Below are positions 6,577-11,741 of a DNA stretch of 11,741 bases, piece after piece. Each line of letters starts with the position of its first letter. Position 1 is the first letter of the stretch. Both the position numbers and the translations under genes were made by a program. The notes beneath the pieces were generated by a model, which was given only the letters and a program-made list of their open reading frames with translations, was not told the DNA's origin and made no database searches. The DNA is from Eubacterium sp. UBA4343 (GTDB lineage Bacteria > Bacillota > Clostridia > Lachnospirales > Lachnospiraceae): positions 1 to 11,741 of the forward strand of contig DGTF01000046.1 of assembly GCA_002394235.1 (NCBI GenBank). Reading direction: 5' to 3'.

Positions 6577-6600
6577 AGCCGGCCCCTGTGCAGACCGGCT
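6577..6600 (+). other. Hairpin just upstream of the MATE ribosome-binding site
   Basis: AGCCGG (6577-6582) pairs with CCGGCT (6595-6600) with a 12-nt loop, ending 12 bases before AGGAGG (6613-6618). No clear promoter for the MATE gene was found between the terminator at 6473 and this point. The hairpin may influence translation or be part of the repeat-rich spacer. Confidence 0.4.
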
Positions 6601-6629
6601 GATCTATAGAACAGGAGGATATTCATATC

Positions 6630-8063
6630 ATGAACGAAACAGCAGATACCGTGCACACAGAAAACAAAATGGGGACGCAGCCGATGGGCCGTATCCTGTG
6701 GGCGATGGGAATTCCAATCATCGTTTCGATGATCCTGCAGGCGTGCTACAACATTGTGGACAGCATGTTTGTAAGCCGGATGCCGGATATGAACGGACTG
6801 GCTCACACAGGAGAGTACGCCATGAACGCGCTGACGCTGGCGTTCCCCATCCAGATGCTGATCGTCGCCTTTGGCATCGGAACCGGTGTCGGCGTGAATG
6901 CATTGATGTCAAGAACCCTCGGGCAGGGAAACCGGACGAAAGCCGCGAAAGCCGCGGGAAACGGAATTATGCTCGGAATCATCATCTACCTGTGTTTTCT
7001 TGTCTTTGCCGTCTTCGGTATCCGCGGATATCTGAAAACCCAGACCAGCGATCCCGTAATCCTCTCCATGGGTACAACCTATCTGGCGATCTGCACCTAC
7101 CTCAGCTTCGGAAACATTATGTACGGAATCTATGAGAAGCTGCTGCAGTCCACAGGAAAAACTCTGCTCTCCACCATTGCCCAGATTGCCGGTGCTCTCA
7201 CCAATATCATATTTGATCCGATCATGATCTACGGACTGCTTGGCTGTCCCGCCATGGGAGTTGCCGGCGCCGCCTACGCGACAGTCCTCGGTCAGTTCGT
7301 ATCTCTGGCTCTCGATATGTTCTTCCACTACAAGATGAACAAGGAGGTTCCGGCAGGTATCCGCTATCTGAAGCTCGACGCGCAGACGGTGAAAGAAATT
7401 TACCAGATCGGTATTCCCGCCATCATCATGCAGGCCCTCATGTCCGTCATGACCTATGGCGTCAACATCATCTTTGCAGGAGTTTCGACAGCAGCCGTCA
7501 CCGCTTATGGCATTTTCTACAAGATCCAGCAGTTCATTTTCTTCGCCGGCTTCGGCCTCCGTGATGCCATCACGCCGCTGATCGCATACAATTACGGCAT
7601 GGGAAGCTATAAACGGGTCAAAGAAGGAGTCCGGTACGGAATCCTTGACACAAGTCTTATCATGATCATCGGAATCATCGCCATGGAGGTGTTCGCGCAT
7701 CCGCTCGCACAGATTTTCGGCCTGTCCGAACACACGGAAATTCTCTGCGCGCGGGCGATGCGCATTATCGCTCCCGGATTCATCTTCGCCGGAATCAACA
7801 TTTCCTCGCAGGGAATCTTTCAGGCGCTTGAAAAGGGCACATACTCTCTGTATGTCTCTCTACTGCGGCTGGTTATTGTTGTTCTGCCCCTCGCTTACCT
7901 CTTCTCTATCATGGAGAGCGCGGAATTCCTGATCTGGTTTGCTTTCCCGATCGCAGAGGCTGTCGCCATGCTCGTCGCCGCTTTCCTCCTGAAGCGCACC
8001 CGCGTTCAGAAGATTGAACCGATGAGGAACTGGAGCAGGAATCAAACCCAGTCTGCGAAATGA
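6630..8063 (+). CDS. MATE-family multidrug efflux transporter
   Basis: The 477-residue membrane protein has the two-fold MatE repeat: the first half begins MGRILWAMGIPIIVSMILQ (about 19-37) and the second IYQIGIPAIIMQALMSVMT (257-275). Many hydrophobic segments are visible, consistent with 12 transmembrane helices. Family signatures include NIVDSMFVSR near 41-50, FGIGTGVGVNALMSRTLGQGN (81-101, split here only for reading) and ITPLIAYNYGMGSYKRV (314-330). MATE proteins export cationic drugs, dyes and metabolites in exchange for sodium ions or protons; the substrate here is unknown. AGGAGG (6613-6618) lies 11 bases before ATG 6630, slightly long. It appears monocistronic, between a terminator upstream and a 269-base gap downstream. 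Confidence 0.95.
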   Translation: MNETADTVHTENKMGTQPMGRILWAMGIPIIVSMILQACYNIVDSMFVSRMPDMNGLAHTGEYAMNALTLAFPIQMLIVAFGIGTGVGVNALMSRTLGQGNRTKAAKAAGNGIMLGIIIYLCFLVFAVFGIRGYLKTQTSDPVILSMGTTYLAICTYLSFGNIMYGIYEKLLQSTGKTLLSTIAQIAGALTNIIFDPIMIYGLLGCPAMGVAGAAYATVLGQFVSLALDMFFHYKMNKEVPAGIRYLKLDAQTVKEIYQIGIPAIIMQALMSVMTYGVNIIFAGVSTAAVTAYGIFYKIQQFIFFAGFGLRDAITPLIAYNYGMGSYKRVKEGVRYGILDTSLIMIIGIIAMEVFAHPLAQIFGLSEHTEILCARAMRIIAPGFIFAGINISSQGIFQALEKGTYSLYVSLLRLVIVVLPLAYLFSIMESAEFLIWFAFPIAEAVAMLVAAFLLKRTRVQKIEPMRNWSRNQTQSAK

Positions 8064-8167
8064 AAATAACGGCTGCTGTTAACAGCACAATTGACGGGCA
8101 TTGCTTTCACAGTTATTTCTGTCGCTGCAGCGCCGGAAAGGACACCTGGAAATCTTTTACCTGTCAG

Positions 8168-8196
8168 TTGCACCCGAACCGGAAGTGTGATACCAT
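8168..8196 (+). promoter_or_regulatory. Possible promoter for the DUF3786 operon
   Basis: TTGCAC (8168-8173), 17 bases, then TACCAT (8191-8196) preceded by TGA, an extended -10 arrangement. Matches to consensus are only partial. It lies in the 269-base gap after the MATE gene, which otherwise holds a 12-bp palindrome GCTGTTAACAGC (8075-8086), and a weak ACTG/CAGT hairpin followed at a short distance by seven T (8259-8265). Confidence 0.3.
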
Positions 8197-8317
8197 CGGC
8201 ATAAAAAGTATGACGTGTAATCTTGCAGAATCCCCGGAAAAACTGTCGGCAGTACCTGTTTTTTTGCTACCGGCTCAAAAATCGGGGCCGATATGAATAA
8301 ATATCCGTCATAATAAT

Positions 8318-8335
8318 ACCGGGGGTATATCAATG
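8318..8335 (+). promoter_or_regulatory. GGGGG-type ribosome-binding site of the DUF3786 gene
   Basis: ACCGGGGGTATATCAATG ends in the start codon. GGGGG can pair with the anti-Shine-Dalgarno CCUCC using one G-U wobble, at a spacing of seven bases. It also sits in a small hairpin (ATACC 8316-8320 with GGTAT 8324-8328), which could hide the site. A nearly identical start region precedes the HI0933-type gene at 10098-10115. Confidence 0.55.
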
Positions 8336-8989
8336 GAAGAAAAAACAGAAACAGCAGCACAAAACAGGAAGCCGGACTACAACAGACACAGCCTGCAGGA
8401 GCAGCCCATCGAATTCTATACGCAGAAGTTTCGTGAAGCCGATCCTGCAGAGATTGCGGCCAGGACTCACACAGATTACAACGAAGAGAAGCAGCGCTTC
8501 ACCCTGCGTTTTCTGGGCAGGGATTACAGCATTTCCTGGCCCGGCTTTGAGATCACACCGCAAATCGCAGACAACAGCGGAAGAGTACTGATTCTCCGCT
8601 ATCTGCTTTTTGCGGAATATGAAGCATTCAGCAATCACTTCATCTCGTTCCGCGACATGCCTTCCGGCGATCTGTATTTCGGTCCCTTCCAGGGCAGATG
8701 CATCTTCCGCTTCAATCACAAATACGGCAGCCGGAAAAGCGTCTTTCAAAAAGTCCTTGAGGGTATGGGAGCCACAAAGGTAGACTATGCCGACGCCTGC
8801 TATGACGTCGAGCTTCTCCCGGAGCTGTACATCCGCTTTATCCTGTGGGAAGGCGATGACGAATTCCCGGCATCCTCTCAGATCCTTTTTTCCGATAACT
8901 TCAAAAAAGCATTCGCGACCTACGACCTCGCAGAGGCCGGCGGCGTCTGTCTCAACGCCTTCAGTGCATGGGAGGCAGATCATGCGTAA
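8333..8989 (+). CDS. DUF3786 domain protein
   Basis: The 218-residue soluble protein fits the DUF3786 family, known from anaerobic bacteria and methanogens and without assigned function. Visible family features are YLLFAEYEAFSNHFISFRDMP (90-110), the following GDLYFGPFQGR, and the well-conserved WEGDDEFPASSQILF (172-186). No signal peptide, membrane helix or cysteine cluster is present. The start at 8333 uses the GGGGG site described separately. Its last eight bases overlap the start of the MurR/RpiR gene, so the two are translated together and possibly linked in function. Nothing in the sequence identifies a substrate. Confidence 0.82.
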   Translation: MEEKTETAAQNRKPDYNRHSLQEQPIEFYTQKFREADPAEIAARTHTDYNEEKQRFTLRFLGRDYSISWPGFEITPQIADNSGRVLILRYLLFAEYEAFSNHFISFRDMPSGDLYFGPFQGRCIFRFNHKYGSRKSVFQKVLEGMGATKVDYADACYDVELLPELYIRFILWEGDDEFPASSQILFSDNFKKAFATYDLAEAGGVCLNAFSAWEADHA

Positions 8990-10085
8990 GGAAGACGAAA
9001 GCTTTTCTTTCAGCGCGGCGCCCCAGTCCGGCAGGTCAGATGAAAGCATCTGTGAAGGCAGCTCCTGTCCGGAACCGGACGAATCCCCGGATCCCGGCGA
9101 AAAGAAACACATTCAGGAATTCTCCATCAGCAGTCCCTCTGCAGATCACCGGAAAGCACAGGAGGACAGTCTCTCCTCCAGAATCAGCCGGCTCTATCCA
9201 AACATGAGCAAGGGGCAGAAACGGCTCGCCGACTATGTCACCGAGCACTACGAGAAAGCCGCCTTTATGACTGCGGCAGAGCTCGGCAAGCAGGCCCGCG
9301 TCAGCGAATCCACCACGGTGCGCTTCGCAACCCTTCTTGGATACCGCGGATTTCCCGAATTTCACCAGACACTGGAGGAGCTCGTCCGCAACCGTCTGAA
9401 TTCTATCCAGCGTATGGAGGTCACCTACGAACGAATTCCTCAGGACAAAATTCTGGACACCGTTCTGACAAGCGACATTGAGAAAATCAAGCTGACACAG
9501 GAGCACATGGACCGAAAAGCCTTCCATCTGGCCATCGAGACCATTCTCTCCGCGAAAACCATCTATGTCATGGGGCTCCGGAGCTGCGCGCCGCTTGCCG
9601 CTTTTCTCGCCTTCTATCTGAATGAAATTTTTGATAATGTCCGGCTGGTGAATTCCACAGGCTCAAGTGAGGTATTTGAGCAGCTGATCCGAATCGGAGA
9701 GAAGGATGTCATCATCGGGATCAGCTTTCCCAGATACTCGATGCGCACGCTTAAGGCGATGGAATTTGCCAACAACCGCAACGCAAAAGTCATCACGCTG
9801 ACCGACAGCATTCACTCCCCGATGAACCTGTATTCCTCCTGCAATCTGATTGCCAGAAGCGATATGGCTTCCATCGTAGACTCGCTGGCTGCGCCCCTCT
9901 CCGTGATCAACGCGCTGATTGTGGCGCTTTCCATGCGGCGGCAGAATGAGGTCGTGAACACCATGACCACACTGGAGCGGATCTGGAATGAATACCAGGT
10001 ATACTCGCGCGACGAGATCAATCCTCTGGATGATCACCGTGGGATAAACCTGAAGGATCCTGACCGGAATACAATTGATGACTGA
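8982..10085 (+). CDS. MurR/RpiR-family transcriptional regulator with SIS domain
   Basis: ATG 8982 follows GGGAGG (8970-8975) at six bases; the frame stays open upstream inside DUF3786, but no comparable ribosome site is seen there. The product is 367 residues. Residues 63-140 form the RpiR-type helix-turn-helix region, with LYPNMSKGQKRLADYV, FMTAAELGKQARVSESTTVRF and LGYRGFPEFHQTL. Residues about 180-310 form a SIS sugar-phosphate-binding domain, with TIYVMGLRSCAPLA, DVIIGISFPRYS and AKVITLTDS. The first 60 residues are an unusual acidic, serine- and proline-rich extension absent from typical family members (about 280-300 residues). Such regulators respond to phosphosugars; the effector here is unknown. 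It is co-transcribed with DUF3786 (8-base overlap) and the flavoprotein (27-base gap). Confidence 0.93.
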   Translation: MRKEDESFSFSAAPQSGRSDESICEGSSCPEPDESPDPGEKKHIQEFSISSPSADHRKAQEDSLSSRISRLYPNMSKGQKRLADYVTEHYEKAAFMTAAELGKQARVSESTTVRFATLLGYRGFPEFHQTLEELVRNRLNSIQRMEVTYERIPQDKILDTVLTSDIEKIKLTQEHMDRKAFHLAIETILSAKTIYVMGLRSCAPLAAFLAFYLNEIFDNVRLVNSTGSSEVFEQLIRIGEKDVIIGISFPRYSMRTLKAMEFANNRNAKVITLTDSIHSPMNLYSSCNLIARSDMASIVDSLAAPLSVINALIVALSMRRQNEVVNTMTTLERIWNEYQVYSRDEINPLDDHRGINLKDPDRNTIDD

Positions 10086-10097
10086 TTTTTTCAAAAG

Positions 10098-10115
10098 ACC
10101 GGGGGAATATCTATG
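10098..10115 (+). promoter_or_regulatory. GGGGG-type ribosome-binding site of the HI0933-family gene
   Basis: ACCGGGGGAATATCTATG ends in the start codon at 10113 and agrees with the DUF3786 start region at 16 of 18 positions. GGGGG lies seven bases before ATG. Unlike the first copy, no hairpin covers the site. Confidence 0.55.
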
Positions 10116-11393
10116 TCTAAAATCTGCGTGATCGGAGGCGGAGCGGCAGGCATGGCCTGTGCCATGTTCGCGGCGGAACGCGGCTTCAAAGTTCACCTTT
10201 TTGAGCGAAACGAAAAACTGGGCAAAAAGCTCTTTATTACCGGCAAAGGCCGCTGCAACTTTACAAATGCGTGTGAGAAAGACGAGCTTTTCCCCCACGT
10301 CGTGACCAATCCGCGCTTTTTGTACAGCGCCTTCAACAGCTTCAGCAGTCAGGATACCATCCGTCTCTTTGAGAGCCTAGGCGTGCACACAAAGGTGGAA
10401 CGCGGCAACCGGGCATTCCCATCGTCTGATCACTCCTCTGACATCATCCGCGCGCTGGAAAGCCGTCTCCGGCTGCTGGATGTGAAGATTCATCTGAAGA
10501 CCAGGGTCATGAAAGTTCTGACGGAGGATCTCTCCCCGGAGGAAACCATAAAGAAGCAGAACCGGAGAGTCAGCGGCATCCTTCTGGAAAACGGATCCGT
10601 AATCCCCTGCGATGATGTGATCCTTGCGACCGGAGGGCTTTCCTATCCTTCCACCGGCTCCACCGGAGACGGCCTTATCATCGCGGAAAGTCTCGGCCAT
10701 ACCCTCCAGAAGCAACGCCCCGCGCTGGTTCCTCTCGAGACCGCCGAGCCCTATATACCCGAACTGCAGGGACTGTCCCTGAGGAATGTCACACTGACCA
10801 TCCCCTACGGAAAGAAAAAACAGTTCCGCGAATTCGGCGAAATGCTCTTTACCCATTTCGGAGTCAGCGGTCCACTTGCTCTGACCGCGAGCTCGTATAT
10901 TGGAAAGTACCTGGAAGACGGACCTCTTGCGGCATACATTGACCTGAAGCCCGCTCTCACCGACGAACAGCTTGACGCAAGGCTCCTCAGAGAATTCGAA
11001 AACGCGCGGAATAAAGAACTGAAGAACGCCACCGCCTCCCTTTTCCCGGCGAAACTTCGCCCGGTCATGATGAAGCTGAGCGCAATTCCCGAAGACAAAC
11101 CGGTCAATGAAATCACCAGAGAGGAAAGAGCCGGCTTCCGCCGACTGGTAAAAGCCTTTCCTTTCACCATAACCGGTCTTCGCAGTTACAACGAGGCCAT
11201 CATCACCCAAGGCGGGATCTCTGTGAAGGAAATCAATCCGTCCACCATGGAATCCCGTCTGGTGCGCGGCATGTACGCGATCGGAGAGGTTCTTGACCTT
11301 GACGCCGTCACCGGAGGCTTCAATCTGCAGATCGCGTGGTCTACGGCAAAGGTATGCGCCGACGCGCTTCCGCACCGGAACCGGTCTTTCTGA
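10113..11393 (+). CDS. HI0933/BaiN-like NAD(P)/FAD-dependent oxidoreductase
   Basis: The 426-residue protein has the dinucleotide-binding GGGAAG (8-13) with acidic E31 at the end of the second strand, which should bind the ribose of FAD. The family signature KLGKKLFITGKGRCNFTN follows (35-52). The C-terminal ITQGGISVKEI and GEVLDLDAVTGGFNLQIAW (391-409) are the second FAD-contacting block of HI0933/YhiN proteins. Length is normal. Members have been called aminoacetone oxidase-like or BaiN-like, but the physiological reaction is unsettled. It lies 27 bases after the RpiR-type regulator; in related Clostridia I recall this gene beside an RpiR regulator and followed by cytidylate kinase, which is absent within the remaining 348 bases here. 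It is cytosolic. Confidence 0.93.
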   Translation: MSKICVIGGGAAGMACAMFAAERGFKVHLFERNEKLGKKLFITGKGRCNFTNACEKDELFPHVVTNPRFLYSAFNSFSSQDTIRLFESLGVHTKVERGNRAFPSSDHSSDIIRALESRLRLLDVKIHLKTRVMKVLTEDLSPEETIKKQNRRVSGILLENGSVIPCDDVILATGGLSYPSTGSTGDGLIIAESLGHTLQKQRPALVPLETAEPYIPELQGLSLRNVTLTIPYGKKKQFREFGEMLFTHFGVSGPLALTASSYIGKYLEDGPLAAYIDLKPALTDEQLDARLLREFENARNKELKNATASLFPAKLRPVMMKLSAIPEDKPVNEITREERAGFRRLVKAFPFTITGLRSYNEAIITQGGISVKEINPSTMESRLVRGMYAIGEVLDLDAVTGGFNLQIAWSTAKVCADALPHRNRSF

Positions 11394-11401
11394 TGAAACC
11401 C

Positions 11402-11479
11402 AGACAGGCCGGAACAGCTCCGGACAGAAGATACAGCGTCAGTTCAGTCACTCGTAAAGAGGGAAGCACTTGCCTGTCT
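11402..11479. other. Structured spacer after the HI0933-type gene
   Basis: AGACAGGC (11402-11409) is complementary to GCCTGTCT (11472-11479), closing a 62-nt loop that holds a small hairpin, CCGGA (11409-11413) with TCCGG (11419-11423). No T-run follows, so it is not a standard terminator. No gene is credible between 11394 and 11741; this stretch holds this structure plus two repeat families. Confidence 0.35.
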
Positions 11480-11510
11480 TCACAACTTCCGCCGAATGGC
11501 TTATAATATT

Positions 11511-11651
11511 CCGGCAATGTAACTATCAATGTAACTATGTAAACAGCCGCTCCGCCACCACGGAGCGCCACATTATTTCTGCCGGGCGGTTTATCATGTG
11601 CCGGCAATGTAACTAGGCAAACAGCCGCCCGCGAGGGCGGGACACAACATT
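11511..11651. repeat. Two ~90-bp tandem repeat units with base-paired hairpins
   Basis: CCGGCAATGTAACTA is identical at 11511-11525 and 11601-11615, exactly 90 bases apart, and AAACAGCCGC is shared at 11541-11550 and 11619-11628. Unit 1 carries an extra tandem 12-mer (CAATGTAACTAT twice, 11515-11538). The central hairpin differs: CGCTCCG/CGGAGCG with loop CCACCA in unit 1 (11548-11567), CCGCCC/GGGCGG with loop GCGA in unit 2 (11625-11640). In both, ATGT upstream can pair with ACAT downstream. In unit 1 CCGGCA (11511-11516) also pairs with TGCCGG (11580-11585). Weaker similarity extends upstream (GGCTTATAAT versus GGTTTATCAT). The strand of action is unknown. Confidence 0.75.
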
Positions 11652-11672
11652 TATTCAGCCTGCGGATTGTCC

Positions 11673-11741
11673 AACGAGATAAAACACGCTGCGCGAGTTT
11701 TATCTCGCTATCGCGACGCTCGCCGCACACGAATACTTCGC
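11673..11741 (-). repeat. 69-bp dispersed repeat, copy B (inverted, reaches window end)
   Basis: It is the exact reverse complement of 6500-6568, 69 of 69 bases, and is cut by the window edge, so the true repeat may be longer. It holds the same 11-bp stem (CGAGATAAAAC with GTTTTATCTCG). Just inside it, the 21 bases before copy B carry TGCGG, which in reverse reads CCGCA and may be a weak continuation of the similarity seen beside copy A. Confidence 0.85.

Noticed and set aside
8060..8296. Possible 78-residue gene overlapping the MATE stop by ATGA
   Set aside because: No ribosome-binding site of its own, no recognisable motif, odd composition, and it runs through candidate control sequences; the overlap is probably chance.
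8064..8332. Riboswitch in the gap before DUF3786
   Set aside because: I could not match a known riboswitch consensus; only short hairpins and a T-run are visible.
8787..8981. Upstream extension of the RpiR-type regulator
   Set aside because: It overlaps the conserved WEGDDEFP region of DUF3786 in another frame; GGGAGG supports ATG 8982.
11511..11651. CRISPR array
   Set aside because: Only two diverged units, with similarity spread through the whole unit rather than short exact repeats separated by unique spacers of equal length; no cas gene nearby.
11341..11730. Minus-strand open frame of 129 codons in the terminal spacer
   Set aside because: It runs through both repeat families and the end of the HI0933-type gene, with no family resemblance.

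Overview
The window looks like chromosomal DNA of a fairly GC-rich Clostridia member (Bacillota), most likely a Lachnospiraceae-type anaerobe. This is inferred from gene content: a YgiQ-type radical SAM protein next to a BMP-like protein, DUF3793 with a flavodoxin, DUF3786, a MurR/RpiR regulator, an HI0933-type flavoprotein and a GGGtGRT-like protein end. Shine-Dalgarno sites are strong. All recognisable genes lie on the + strand. I see no tRNA, rRNA, CRISPR array, transposase or phage gene.

Layout. (1) 1-156 is the 3' end of a GGGtGRT-like gene, followed by a spacer with two 18-nt hairpin repeats and a strong intrinsic terminator (294-330) that sits right against the next ribosome-binding site. 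(2) 351-4922 is a tight three-gene operon: YgiQ-type radical SAM protein, a cytosolic protein joining a ParB-like N-terminus to a BMP/Med-type ligand-binding region, and a calcineurin-like phosphoesterase with an atypical first metal motif. (3) 4923-6473 is a separately promoted DUF3793-flavodoxin unit. It has a near-consensus promoter with an extended -10, four 11-bp direct repeats upstream, a perfect 14-bp palindrome over the likely transcription start, and terminators downstream. DUF3793 and flavodoxin genes are often found near iron-uptake genes in Clostridia, so iron control by a DtxR-type repressor is a reasonable but unproven reading. (4) 6630-8063 encodes a MATE-family efflux transporter. 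(5) 8333-11393 is a three-gene run: DUF3786, an overlapping MurR/RpiR regulator with SIS domain, and an HI0933/BaiN-like FAD protein. (6) 11394-11741 has no gene but is dense in repeats.

Non-coding structure is the most unusual part. A 69-bp sequence at 6500-6568 recurs with 100% identity, inverted, at 11673-11741 and runs into the window edge. Each copy contains an 11-bp perfect stem. The pair brackets the MATE to HI0933 block. Next to the second copy are two diverged ~90-bp tandem units whose central hairpin stems differ in sequence but keep base pairing, as expected of a selected or self-propagating structured repeat. The 3' end of the flavodoxin gene is also duplicated 71 bp downstream.

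Functionally, regions 2 and 3 suggest RNA or cofactor modification coupled to small-molecule sensing, and iron-limitation electron transfer, respectively. These roles are inferred from families and context. Product calls rest on motifs read by eye, without database searches.
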